The translations under genes and the position numbers were made by a program. A DNA stretch of 64,000 bases, taken from positions 1-64,000 of the forward strand of contig JADKJM010000008.1 in the NCBI GenBank assembly GCA_016721005.1, given 5' to 3'. Positions 40,753 to 50,316 of the stretch are shown here, one piece after another. Within the stretch, counting starts at the first letter, position 1. The number at the start of each line of letters is the position of its first letter. The DNA comes from Flavobacteriales bacterium (GTDB lineage Bacteria > Bacteroidota > Bacteroidia > Flavobacteriales_F > PHOS-HE28). The notes under the pieces were generated by a model that saw only the letters and a list, made by a program, of their open reading frames with translations, ran no database searches and had not been told where the DNA came from.

Positions 40753-42486
40753 ATGCAAAGCGCGATCAAAGAGAAGCTACAAGCCTATTTCCAGCATGGC
40801 CTGCAATACCAAGTACCCTTCTTCCAGCGCACCTATGTGTGGGGGGAGACCAATTGGGAGAACCTATTGGAGCATGTGGAAGTGGAAGTGAAAGCGGTGC
40901 GCGATGGCAAGAGCAGTGAGCACTTCATCGGCACGATCATCACCAAGCCCCTGCCGCAGGAGAACCTATCAACTCAGCTCATGCAGCTGGTTGACGGTCA
41001 ACAACGCTTAACCACGGTGGCCATTGCGCTAAAGGCCTTGGCCGATACTGCGTCGACCACCGGGGAGTTCTCCCATTTGCGTTCGCGGCTCATTGGTATG
41101 CTCACCTTCCAGGACTCCAGAGGGCAGGTACACTTGCGCATCAAGCACAGTCGCGTGGACGAAGAAGCCTTTGAAATGGTGATGCGTGCCAACACCATCG
41201 CGGAGGTTCCGGATGCAGAGAACAACATCAGCAAGGCCTACCACTACTTCGCAGGCCGCTTTTCCGTGCTGGACGATGAAAGGCGCGACCAGTTCGCCGG
41301 CGTGATCCTACAGCGGTTACCGGTGATCGCCATGCTGCTGAACGACAACGATGACGAGCAGGAGATCTTCGATACGATCAACTCCCTTGGAGAACGCCTC
41401 ACCACTGCGGAGCTATTAAAGAACCATCTGTTCCGCGAGCCGGACATGCGCGAGTTGTACGACACGCATTGGTTCGAGGTGTTCGAGGAGGACGAGGACG
41501 ATCACAAATTCTGGGGTACGACCAAATCGGCCGGTCGTGTGAAGCGCACCAACTTGGAGCTTTTGCTCTACTCTGTGTTGATCATCGAAACCGGTGAAGA
41601 GGTGAGCATCGAGAAGCTCTTCACACGATACAAGGCGTGGCTGAAGGACAAGTCGAAGGAGGAGCAGAAGAACTTCCTGGCCCGGCTAAAGGCCCATGCC
41701 GAAACTTATCGTGCGTTCCCTTCTGAAGAGGAATTGGCACAGCTGACCTTCAGCGATGCCGAACGTCGCTTGTTCCATGTGATCGACTTCCTGGAGATCA
41801 CGACCATCTATCCGTTGCTGTTGTTCGTGTTTGAGCAAGTGAAGGAGGAGGATGAGCGCAGGGCGATGCTCAGCATGATGGAATGCTATCTGGTCCGTCG
41901 CTTGGTCTGCAGGCTCACGAGCAAGAACTACAACCGATCGTTCATCCAGTTGATCAACGAGCTTCGGCAGGCAGGGACCATTGATGCCGCAGCATTACGC
42001 ACGATCATTCAAGGCTATGGTGAGGACACCACCCGATTACCGCAGGACCTCGAATTCGAGAAGGCCTTCGGTACCGCGCACCTCTACAACGCTTACGCGC
42101 TGGAGGTGCTCTTCCTCATCGCGTTGAAGAAGCTGAACCCGCGCTTGAGTGACCGCAACGTCCTTTCGGCTGAGGGATTCTCGGTGGAACATATGATGCC
42201 CAAGAAGTGGCGGGAGCATTGGTCCAAGACTGGTATGACGCCGGATGACCAACTGGCACGTGACCAGAAGCTCAAGACCTTGGGCAACCTCACTCTTGTT
42301 AAGCAGCCGCTGAACAGCAGCATGCGCAACTCATCGTGGTCCAAGAAGCGGAAGGCATTGAAGACACACTCACTGCTGAACATCACCACGGACTACCTGG
42401 ATCTCGATACTTGGGATGAGAATGCGATCCAGAAACGGGCCGGGGATCTAGCGAAGGATGCGCTGGGGGTGTGGCCAATGATCTAA
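40753..42486 (+). CDS. DUF262-DUF1524 (GmrSD-like) restriction protein
   Basis: A 577-residue two-domain protein. The DUF262 part has YQVPFFQRTYVW, HFIGTII and VDGQQRLTT (about residue 80), the DGQQR motif thought to act in nucleotide hydrolysis. The C-terminal DUF1524 HNH nuclease part has FSVEHMMPKKWREHW (about 476-490) and LGNLTLVKQPLNSSMRN. This matches GmrSD, SspE and BrxU-type nucleases that attack modified or foreign DNA. Both key motifs are intact. It sits 15 bases from each neighbour, clearly in the operon. Confidence 0.92.
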   Translation: MQSAIKEKLQAYFQHGLQYQVPFFQRTYVWGETNWENLLEHVEVEVKAVRDGKSSEHFIGTIITKPLPQENLSTQLMQLVDGQQRLTTVAIALKALADTASTTGEFSHLRSRLIGMLTFQDSRGQVHLRIKHSRVDEEAFEMVMRANTIAEVPDAENNISKAYHYFAGRFSVLDDERRDQFAGVILQRLPVIAMLLNDNDDEQEIFDTINSLGERLTTAELLKNHLFREPDMRELYDTHWFEVFEEDEDDHKFWGTTKSAGRVKRTNLELLLYSVLIIETGEEVSIEKLFTRYKAWLKDKSKEEQKNFLARLKAHAETYRAFPSEEELAQLTFSDAERRLFHVIDFLEITTIYPLLLFVFEQVKEEDERRAMLSMMECYLVRRLVCRLTSKNYNRSFIQLINELRQAGTIDAAALRTIIQGYGEDTTRLPQDLEFEKAFGTAHLYNAYALEVLFLIALKKLNPRLSDRNVLSAEGFSVEHMMPKKWREHWSKTGMTPDDQLARDQKLKTLGNLTLVKQPLNSSMRNSSWSKKRKALKTHSLLNITTDYLDLDTWDENAIQKRAGDLAKDALGVWPMI

Positions 42487-42500
42487 GATGCTATAGGGCA

Positions 42501-45500
42501 ATGTCCCTCCAGAACACACTCATCATCGATCTGGAGCTGGATCAGCGATCCAATAGGCTGACCGACCTCGGTGCGGTGCTTGGGCCAAGCGAGTTCCATA
42601 ACCGGAGATCGGATGGCCTGAAGGAATTGATCGAGAAGGCGACGTTCGTTGCCGGACATAACATCGTGCGCCACGATGCCCCCGCGCTCCGGCAGCACTT
42701 GGGGCAGGCCATTCTCGCAGGCAAGTCGCTCATCGATACGTTGTGTTGGAGCGCCCTCTTGTATGCGGATAGGCCCTATCACAAATTGGTGAAGGGCTAC
42801 AAACTGCAGAGCGAGGATGCCGACAACAACCCGCTCAGTGATGCCAAGCTCTGCCGCTCCTTATTGAAGGAGTTGCTCGGCCGCTTCAATGGGCTGCCGA
42901 TCGGATTGCGTGCCGTGTATCACGCTCTGTTGGCGGCACAAGAAGGCTATGGTGGTTTCTTCTCCTTAGCACAGCACGCTCCTTCGATGGAAGCGGCGGC
43001 CGAGTTGATCCAGCAGAATTTCGCTGGTAAGATCTGTTCGTCAGCACCCATTGCGCTTTTCGCTTCTGAACGCCCGGTGGAATTGGCGCATGCGTTGGCA
43101 CTGATCGCGACCACGGATGAAGCATCCATTCTTCCGGGCTGGGTAGTACATAGCCTGCCAGCCACGCAAGGGCTTTTGCAGAAATTGCGTTTCACACGCT
43201 GCAAGGATCCCGGGTGCGCGTATTGCGCACGTTTGCTGGATCCGCATCGCGGGTTGAAGGACTATTTCGGGTACGACAGCTTCCGCAAATTCGATGGCGA
43301 AACAGACACGGGGATCCAGGAGAAGGCTGTGCGGTCAGCGCTGGCAGGTGATTCCTTGTTGACCGTTTTTCCCACCGGTGGTGGGAAGTCGCTCACCTTC
43401 CAGCTGCCCGCTTTGATGGAAGGACAGTTCACGCGGGCGCTCACCGTGGTCATCTCTCCATTGGTGTCATTGATGAAGGATCAAGTGGAGGTGCTGGAGG
43501 ACAGGCATCAGAACTACAACGCGGCCCATTTGAGCGGCCTGCTTTCACCACTGGAACGCCAGGAGGTATTGAAGCAAGTGGAAGAGGGCGGGATCCACTT
43601 GCTGTATATCGCTCCGGAAACGTTGCGGTCGCCTACCCTTACCCGATTGCTGAAGTACAGACAGATCGCCCGCTTCGTGATCGACGAAGCCCACTGCTTT
43701 TCGAGTTGGGGGCATGATTTCCGAGTGGATTACCTGTTCATTGCTCCTTTCATCAGACAGTTGCAGGAGGATCTTGGCCGAAAGGTGCCCATTCCGATCT
43801 CTTGCTTCACGGCAACGGCCAAGCCCCAGGTTGTGGAGGACATACGGAACTATTTCAAGGAAGGCCTTGGACTTGACCTGATACCCTACATCAGTCAAGC
43901 CCGCCGGGAGAACCTGGAATATGAAGTAGTGCCGGTGGAGGACACCACGGCCGAGACGCGTCAGCGTGCGTTGCTTGGCCTCCTCCATACGTGCGAGAAA
44001 CCGGCGATCGTGTATGCAAGCCGGACGAAGCGGGTCGATGAGCTGGTGCATCTGGTCGATGCCATCGGCCTCACCGTGCGCGGATTCCACGGCCAAATGC
44101 AGCGCGAGGCCAAGCAGGCCAATCAGAACGCGTTCATGGACGGGGAGGTGGAAGTGATGGTGGCGACGTCCGCATTCGGCATGGGTGTGGACAAGGAGGA
44201 TGTGCGTACCGTGATCCACTACAACATTTCAAGTTCGCTGGAGAGCTACGTGCAGGAAGCGGGGCGGGCAGGTAGGAACAAGGACATCCAGGCCAAGTGC
44301 TATATCCTTTACAACGAGGGCGATCTCAACGGCCACTTCCAGCTGCTCCAACGGACCAAGCTCAACCAGAAGGAGATCCAGCAGATCTGGCGCGCGATCC
44401 AGAGCCTCACGAAATTCCGTGACAAGATCAGTCGATCGGCTTCCGAGCTGGCCAAAGCTGCCGGGTGGGATGAGGAGATGAAGGACATCCAGAACCGGGT
44501 GACCGCATCGATCGCTGCGTTGGAGGACCGGGGTTATTTGAAGCGCACACTGAATTCACCTCAGGTCTTCGCCACGGGCCTGAAGGTGAAGGATCTGGAA
44601 AGTGCGTTGCAAATTGTTAGGTCGAATGCTGGTTGCACAGAGAAGCAAAAGGAGAATTGCATCCGGGTCCTGCAACGCATGATCAAGCCGGATGAATTCG
44701 GTGCCGCCATTGCGCGCGTGGATGACATTGCGGATCGGCTTGGGATGAAGCTGCGCGATGTGATCGAAACGGTCCAGCACCTGCGCAACATGTCCATCCT
44801 GAATGATGAACAGGACTTGAGTGCGTACATGGACACCCGTCCACGAGCAGGATCACGAATGCGAATGCAACGTGTATTGGCCACGGAAAGGGCCTTGCTC
44901 GGCTTGATCACGGAAAAGGAGGTTACAGTAAGCCTTCGCGCCCTGAACCAAGGGATGTTGGACCAAGGGGTCGATGCCAAGGTGGAGGAGTTGAAGAGCT
45001 TGCTGGGGCTGTGGAAGAAATGGAAGTTGGTCAAAACGAAACGTGTCGACCAGCAGACCAACAGCTACCGGATCTCGCTGCTGAAGGAGAGGGATGAAAT
45101 AGCCGCCGGGGTTGAGGAGCGCCACAAATTGGCCAGTGCTTGTTTCAACGTGCTGGAGAGTTTGGTCCCTGTCGTGGCTGAACTCACGGAAGAGGCAAAA
45201 CGAGAGCGCCGCGTGGAATTCTCCTTGTTGCACCTGCAACGGGCTTTCGCGAATGACATCTTCAACAAGGAGGCTGACCTCCATGCGATCGCGCAGGCGT
45301 TGCTCTATCTCCACAGTACGAATGTGCTGAGCCTCCAGGACGGGTTCATGGTCATGTACCAGCGATTGAATGTGGAGCGCGTGGAGCAGAACACACGGAA
45401 ACAGTACACGAAGGAGGACTACGGCCACTTACGTCACCATTATCAGAACCGCGTGGAGCAGATCCACATGGTCGGGGAATACGCCGCAAGGCGCATGGAA

Positions 45501-47330
45501 AGTGTGCAATCCGCGCTTGCATTCGTGGACGATTATTTCCGGATGGAGCATGATCCGTTCGTGCAGAAGTACTTCCCTAAACGTGGGCTGGACATCACCC
45601 GGCCCATTACACATGAGCGCTTCACGGAACTTTTCGGAGACCTGGATTCAACGCAATTGAACGTCGTCACGGATAGCACGGACCAAATACTTGTCGCAGC
45701 AGGCCCGGGTAGTGGTAAGACCCGCGTGTTGGTCCATAAAGTGGCCAGCCTTCTACTACTGGAGGACGTAAAGCCGGAGCAATTCCTCATGCTCACCTTT
45801 TCGCGCGCGGCTGCCATGGAGTTCCGTGATCGCATCCATGCGATGGTGCCGGAGTACCGTGGGCTGATCAGGATCACCACCTTCCACGGCCTGTGTTTCG
45901 AATTGATGGGACAACTCGGTGATCTGGAAAAGTCTGAAAGTGTGATCGGGAAGACCATGGCCGCCATCAGGAATGGTGAAGTGGACGTCACCGCCATCGC
46001 GAACAAGAGTGTGATCGTGCTGGATGAATTCCAGGATGTCGATCGTGAACAATGGGAGCTGATCCAGTTGATCGCAGAGACAGCGGAGAAACCGAGGATC
46101 ATCGCGGTCGGCGACGACGACCAGAACATCTATGAATGGCGCGATGCCTCCCCGGAGTACATGGCTGCCTACCGTGGTCGCTTCAAGGCCAGTACGCACA
46201 GTTTGCTGGTCAACTATCGAAGCAAGGACACACTCGTTCGCATGACCAATCACTTGGCAAGCTTGATCACGAACCGGATCAAGTCAGGTGAAGAACTCAT
46301 TGCAAAGGATACCGGACCAGGAGCACAACGTGTTGTGCAGTACACCGAGGGCTATCACCTTGTTGGGCTTGTTCAGGATCTGAAGAAGGCTGTCCTGAAC
46401 GGTACGACATGTGTCCTGACGCGCACGAACGGTGAGGCGATGATGGCCGCCGCGATGCTCGAGCAGAACGGGGTGCGATCCCGGTATGTAGGCGGATCCT
46501 ACGATTTCTCCGTGGGCCTGTTACGCGAGATCCGGTTGTTCGAACGGTTATTACGTGCAAAGCATTCCGGGATCGGGCTGATCCCGAAGGATACTTGGGA
46601 TACAACCGTGACTGAATTCCTGGCCACCCTGAATGGAAACCCGTTGCAGTCCGACATCTCGGACCTCTTGGCTTTCTTCAAAAAGGGCAACAAGGGTCGC
46701 CATGATCCTGCTGAGTGGTCGGATTACATCCGGGAGATCCGCATCAGTGATGCGGTCAAACCCGAAAAAGGTGTGGTCCAAGTATCAACCATGCACAAGA
46801 GCAAAGGCAAGGAGTTCACGAACGTTTTCGTCCACCTCGACCATTACCAGATGCGGGCCGACAAGGACAGGCGGCTTTTGTACGTAGCGTGTACGCGGGC
46901 AATGGAGCACTTGGTGATCCATACCAATACGCCCTTCCTACCGGAGTACAATGACAAGTCCTTGGTGCGCGAGAAGAGTGCAGTGGTGCATCCTCCTCCG
47001 GATCATCTCGAGTACGTTCTAAATATGAAGCAAGTGAACCTGTGGTCGTGCTCCTACAATTCAGAATTGATCAGCAAACTATCCTCCGGGTCTTCGTTGA
47101 ACCCGCACACGATGCAGTTCAAGGAGAATAGTGCGCTGGGGTTGGGCACCGGGCAAGGCAACGTACTTCTATACGCACGTAAGTTCTTGTCTGAAGTGAT
47201 CCCGAAATTCGAGATCCAACAGTACCACCTCACCGGAGCCAAGGTTGAGTACATCGTGCATTGGTATGACAAGGAGAAACAAAAGGATTACGAGGTCGTC
47301 CTGCCTCGTGTTCGATTCACGCGGCGCTGA
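42501..47330 (+). CDS. Exonuclease-RecQ-UvrD fusion helicase
   Basis: A 1609-residue protein with three parts. Residues 1-165 are a DnaQ-like 3'-5' exonuclease (LIIDLELD, FVAGHNIVRHDA, PLSDAKLCRSLL). Residues 255-640 are a RecQ-type SF2 helicase: Walker A FPTGGGKSLTFQLP (about 290), VIDEAHCFSSWGHDFR (about 393), FTATAKPQV, and YVQEAGRAGRNKD. Residues 1050-1555 are a UvrD/PcrA SF1 helicase: AAGPGSGKTRVLV (about 1067), VLDEFQDVDREQ (about 1173), GDDDQNIYEWR, STMHKSKGKEF, and YVACTRAMEHL. Two helicase engines and an exonuclease on one chain suggest DNA unwinding and degradation. ATG at 42501 was chosen because the exonuclease strand starts there. Confidence 0.92.
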   Translation: MSLQNTLIIDLELDQRSNRLTDLGAVLGPSEFHNRRSDGLKELIEKATFVAGHNIVRHDAPALRQHLGQAILAGKSLIDTLCWSALLYADRPYHKLVKGYKLQSEDADNNPLSDAKLCRSLLKELLGRFNGLPIGLRAVYHALLAAQEGYGGFFSLAQHAPSMEAAAELIQQNFAGKICSSAPIALFASERPVELAHALALIATTDEASILPGWVVHSLPATQGLLQKLRFTRCKDPGCAYCARLLDPHRGLKDYFGYDSFRKFDGETDTGIQEKAVRSALAGDSLLTVFPTGGGKSLTFQLPALMEGQFTRALTVVISPLVSLMKDQVEVLEDRHQNYNAAHLSGLLSPLERQEVLKQVEEGGIHLLYIAPETLRSPTLTRLLKYRQIARFVIDEAHCFSSWGHDFRVDYLFIAPFIRQLQEDLGRKVPIPISCFTATAKPQVVEDIRNYFKEGLGLDLIPYISQARRENLEYEVVPVEDTTAETRQRALLGLLHTCEKPAIVYASRTKRVDELVHLVDAIGLTVRGFHGQMQREAKQANQNAFMDGEVEVMVATSAFGMGVDKEDVRTVIHYNISSSLESYVQEAGRAGRNKDIQAKCYILYNEGDLNGHFQLLQRTKLNQKEIQQIWRAIQSLTKFRDKISRSASELAKAAGWDEEMKDIQNRVTASIAALEDRGYLKRTLNSPQVFATGLKVKDLESALQIVRSNAGCTEKQKENCIRVLQRMIKPDEFGAAIARVDDIADRLGMKLRDVIETVQHLRNMSILNDEQDLSAYMDTRPRAGSRMRMQRVLATERALLGLITEKEVTVSLRALNQGMLDQGVDAKVEELKSLLGLWKKWKLVKTKRVDQQTNSYRISLLKERDEIAAGVEERHKLASACFNVLESLVPVVAELTEEAKRERRVEFSLLHLQRAFANDIFNKEADLHAIAQALLYLHSTNVLSLQDGFMVMYQRLNVERVEQNTRKQYTKEDYGHLRHHYQNRVEQIHMVGEYAARRMESVQSALAFVDDYFRMEHDPFVQKYFPKRGLDITRPITHERFTELFGDLDSTQLNVVTDSTDQILVAAGPGSGKTRVLVHKVASLLLLEDVKPEQFLMLTFSRAAAMEFRDRIHAMVPEYRGLIRITTFHGLCFELMGQLGDLEKSESVIGKTMAAIRNGEVDVTAIANKSVIVLDEFQDVDREQWELIQLIAETAEKPRIIAVGDDDQNIYEWRDASPEYMAAYRGRFKASTHSLLVNYRSKDTLVRMTNHLASLITNRIKSGEELIAKDTGPGAQRVVQYTEGYHLVGLVQDLKKAVLNGTTCVLTRTNGEAMMAAAMLEQNGVRSRYVGGSYDFSVGLLREIRLFERLLRAKHSGIGLIPKDTWDTTVTEFLATLNGNPLQSDISDLLAFFKKGNKGRHDPAEWSDYIREIRISDAVKPEKGVVQVSTMHKSKGKEFTNVFVHLDHYQMRADKDRRLLYVACTRAMEHLVIHTNTPFLPEYNDKSLVREKSAVVHPPPDHLEYVLNMKQVNLWSCSYNSELISKLSSGSSLNPHTMQFKENSALGLGTGQGNVLLYARKFLSEVIPKFEIQQYHLTGAKVEYIVHWYDKEKQKDYEVVLPRVRFTRR

Positions 47331-47345
47331 TCAAGATTTGACCTG

Positions 47346-47846
47346 ATGTTCAAGGATCAAGTGGGTCTCGAAGGAACTATCCACACCACCCTCACCGCCT
47401 TCGCCCGCGCGATCCTCGATACCCCGTGGTTCGGCAAAGAGCGCGAAGCCGTGAGCTACTATGCGTTTGGCTTTTTGGCCAAGGCGTGCGCACCCGGCAC
47501 CGTCCTCTACGATCCCGGCCAACTTGCCATCGAGGGCCGCATCCCCGGCACGCGCAGCCATAGCAAGAAGCAGGTCTGCAAGGACCTGGTGATCTGGCCC
47601 GCGCCGGGAAGCAATTGCTGGGATGGGCCCAACAAGGCCGTGCATGCACCGCTCGCCATTATTGAATGGAAGGCCGATAGCGACACCCTCTTTCAGGACG
47701 ACATCGAGAAGATGAAGGAGTACACCACCGCCTACCCGGAGCTCTTGGGCATCGTGGTCACCTTCAACGCCAAGCGGAAGAAGGTGCTTCGCGCGGCGAA
47801 GGTGTGGAAAGGGAAGGTGGAGGAGGGGTGGTTGGAGGTGCGGTAG
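47346..47846 (+). CDS. Small PD-(D/E)XK nuclease-like protein
   Basis: A 166-residue protein with the (D/E)-x_n-(D/E)XK core: VCKDLVIWP (D80) and PLAIIEWKAD (E107, K109), with flanking beta strands and helices of the expected kind. It is probably a DNA nuclease. It begins 15 bases after the exonuclease-RecQ-UvrD gene and is the last gene of the operon, suggesting it works with that helicase. It lacks a recognisable partner domain. The REP-like element after it may cap the transcript. Confidence 0.8.
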   Translation: MFKDQVGLEGTIHTTLTAFARAILDTPWFGKEREAVSYYAFGFLAKACAPGTVLYDPGQLAIEGRIPGTRSHSKKQVCKDLVIWPAPGSNCWDGPNKAVHAPLAIIEWKADSDTLFQDDIEKMKEYTTAYPELLGIVVTFNAKRKKVLRAAKVWKGKVEEGWLEVR

Positions 47847-47869
47847 AGCGGGTGGCTAGCTCCGATTGC

Positions 47870-47955
47870 GCTTCGATCCTTTGCGAGACCCCGTCCCGTT
47901 GCTTCGCATAGCCTCGCAATGACGGGCCGGGATGACGGCCGGGGTGACAACAGTT
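47870..47955. repeat. Solo REP-like element at the end of the defence operon
   Basis: Contains gagaccccgtcccgttgctt and cgcatagcctcgcaatgac, the same family as the array at 49300-50270 (there gtcattgcgag ... gcgaagcaacgcg, in the opposite orientation). It lies between convergent genes and can fold on itself. Confidence 0.65.
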
Positions 47956-48043
47956 GTGGTTGGTGATCCGGTGCGCCACCCGATCATCCACCCACCAGAG
48001 AACGCGTAGGCGAAGCGTGCGTTGCGCACCGCGGGCGCGCGCC

Positions 48044-48478
48044 CTACTTCACCTCCACCTCCTGGATGTTGATGCTGGGTGCGCGATCGTCGCAGCCGTG
48101 CTCCTTCTTCTCCTCCTTCGTGGCTCCGCAGCGCATCATGGTGTTCGTCAACAGATCGATGGAGGCGCCGGGCTTGAGCTTCTCGCTGAACTTCTGGTCG
48201 GGCACCGTGTAGCCTTTCACGACCACCGTCCGGTCGGAGGTGTTGGTGATGCGGAAGATGTACTTGCAGCCCATGACAATGGGCTTCTTCAGCTGCACCG
48301 CGAATTCCACCGCCACCGGAGCGATCTCGTCCTTCTCCATGTCGGCTGAGACCAAGGTGGTCTTCAGCGGCTCACCGAATTCCTTCGGGTCCACACGGTT
48401 CATCTCGGGCATGAACGATCGGGCCGATGCGGCCGTGGCAAGCGCGCAGAGCAGGAGGGAGGTCAAGGTCCGGATCAT
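48044..48478 (-). CDS. Small secreted hypothetical protein
   Basis: A 144-residue protein. MIRTLTSLLLCALATAASA is a clear signal peptide, which fixes the start at 48478. The mature part has a beta-sandwich feel (PVAVEFAVQLKKPIVMGC, YIFRITNTSDRTVVVKGYT) and two or three Cys (including RCGATKEEKKEHGC). The family is not recognised. It is convergent with the defence operon. Confidence 0.75.
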   Translation of the reverse strand: MIRTLTSLLLCALATAASARSFMPEMNRVDPKEFGEPLKTTLVSADMEKDEIAPVAVEFAVQLKKPIVMGCKYIFRITNTSDRTVVVKGYTVPDQKFSEKLKPGASIDLLTNTMMRCGATKEEKKEHGCDDRAPSINIQEVEVK

Positions 48479-48867
48479 GGCGTTGGGCTGTGAAGGTGTG
48501 TGTTGTTCAGGCGATCTCCCGACCGTTGATCCGGGAACGGATCGCAAGCGGGTCCTGCCCTGCAATGGTTAGGAGATGGGCGCGCGCCGCGCAAGGCCCC
48601 ATGCCCCCCGCGATCCGGGAAAGGGATCGGACATGCATGAGTTGCCGCAGCCTCGGTGAAAGGCAGGGGAAAGGAGGAAAGAGAAAAGCGGGAACTCCCG
48701 AACGCAATTCCACCAAGGCGTTCGATCGCAGGGATCTCCGCTGTACGGCGGAAGACCCTTCGAAGACCGGAGTGTTCGTACACGAGCGGCGGATCCAGTT
48801 GACAAGCTTCAGTCGGTAGTCGTGCGGTGCGACGTACTTTACGCATGTTCATCAACGAACTGGAGCC
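48479..48867. other. Gene-free stretch of about 390 bases
   Basis: Divergent region between the secreted-protein gene and the small basic protein. TACTTTA near 48836 resembles a -7 box for the latter. Nothing else was recognised. Confidence 0.35.
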
Positions 48868-49143
48868 ATGACCGCACCGAAGAAGAAGACCGCCGCGAAA
48901 GCGAACCCGTTGTTGCCCACGCGCCCCGCCGCCACCAAGCGCGTGCTGAAGACCACCACCACCAAGCCGGGCCATCCGGGACAACCCGATACGAAGAGCC
49001 CCACGCACGACCGCAAGGGATCGCAATTGGAGCGCGAGCGCCACGGGCATCCCAACAGCACCGTGCCCCACCAAGGATCCGCGCGCAGCAACAAGGACCC
49101 CAAGGCGCGCAGCAGCAAGCAGCAGAAACGCAGCGCGAAGTAG
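48868..49143 (+). CDS. Small Lys/Arg-rich disordered protein
   Basis: A 91-residue basic protein, rich in Lys, Arg, Pro, Thr and His (starts MTAPKKKTAAKANPLLPT, ends in RSSKQQKRSAK), of low sequence complexity, with no fold predicted by eye. The composition suggests nucleic-acid binding, as for histone-like proteins. Frame-specific composition and a separate start support a gene, but without a known family this is moderate. Confidence 0.55.
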   Translation: MTAPKKKTAAKANPLLPTRPAATKRVLKTTTTKPGHPGQPDTKSPTHDRKGSQLERERHGHPNSTVPHQGSARSNKDPKARSSKQQKRSAK

Positions 49144-49299
49144 CGCGCCGGAGCGTCGCACGCGAGGGTCCATCGTCGCGTGGAGTTCATCCCGCTCCGA
49201 ACGCTTCGTCCTTGCCGAGGGCGCGCACAACCATTATTCATCGATATGCTCGGCACCGCGTAAGCGTAAGAGCGTGAATCTCTTGCAGTTCCCTTCCTC

Positions 49300-50275
49300 C
49301 GCATCCCCCGCGCCTGTCATTGCGAGCACTTGCGAAGCAACGCGTGAGGCTCTTGCATTCACTTCTCCTCTGCGTTCTCTGCGCCTGTCATTGCGAGCTC
49401 TTGCGAAGCAACGCGTGAACCTCTTACTTTTTCCTTCCCCTCCGCGTTCCCCGCGCCTGTCATTGCGAGCACTTGCGAAGCAACGCGTGAACCTCTTACT
49501 TTTCCCTTCCCCTCCGCGTTCTCTGCGGCTCTGCGTGAACCTCTTGCATTTCCTTCCCCTCCGCGTTCCCCGCGCCTGTCATTGCGAGCTCTTGCGAAGC
49601 AACGCGTGAACCTCTTGCATTTCCTTCCCCTCCGCGTTCCCCGCGCCTGTCATTGCGAGCTCTTGCGAAGCAACGCGTGAACCTCTTACTTTCCCTTCCC
49701 CTCCGCTTTCCCCGCGCCTGTCATTGCGCCTGTCATTGCGAGCTCTTGCGAAGCAACGCGTGAGGACTTGCATTCCTTCTCCTCTGCGTTCCCCGCGCCT
49801 GTCATTGCGAGCTCTTGCGAAGCAACGCGCGATGCTCTTGCATTCCTTCTCCTCTGCGTTCTCTGCGGCTCTGCGTGAACCTCTTGCATTCCCTTCCCCT
49901 CCGCGTTCCCCGCGCCTGTCATTGCGCCTGTCATTGCGAGCTCTTGCGAAGCAACGCGTGAGGCTCTTGCATTTCCTTCTCCTCTGCGTTCTCTGCGGCT
50001 CTGCGTGAACCTCTTGCATTTCCTTCCCCTCCGCGTTCCCCGCGCCTGTCATTGCGAGCTCTTGCGAAGCAACGCGTGAGGCTCTTGCATTCACTTCTCC
50101 TCTGCGTTCTCTGCGGCTCTGCGTGAACCTCTTACTTTTCCTTCCCCTCCGCGTTCCCCGCGCCTGTCATTGCGAGCTCTTGCGAAGCAACGCGTGAGGC
50201 TCTTGCATTCACTTCTCCTCTGCGTTCTCTGCGGCTCTGCGTGAACCTCTTACTTCTCCTTCCCCTCCGCGTTCC
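49300..50275. repeat. Interleaved array of two REP-like repeat families
   Basis: About ten copies of gcgcctgtcattgcgag(c/ct)cttgcgaagcaacgcgtga, many spaced 66-73 bp, alternate with copies of ctctgcgttctctgcggctc / tgcgtgaacctcttgcattt. Both cores resemble short repeats seen in many bacteria. There are no credible genes; open frames simply translate the repeats. Units at 49721-49735 and 49915-49930 are partially doubled. The bases 49144-49299 before it contain nothing identified. Confidence 0.85.
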
Positions 50276-50316
50276 CCTTCGCGCCCCACCGGATCGGCTA
50301 CCTTGAGCGTCCTAAA

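Noticed and set aside
49300..50275. CRISPR-like appearance of regularly spaced repeats
   Set aside because: The spacers are themselves repeats, the repeat core is a REP-type sequence, unit lengths vary, and no cas gene is near.
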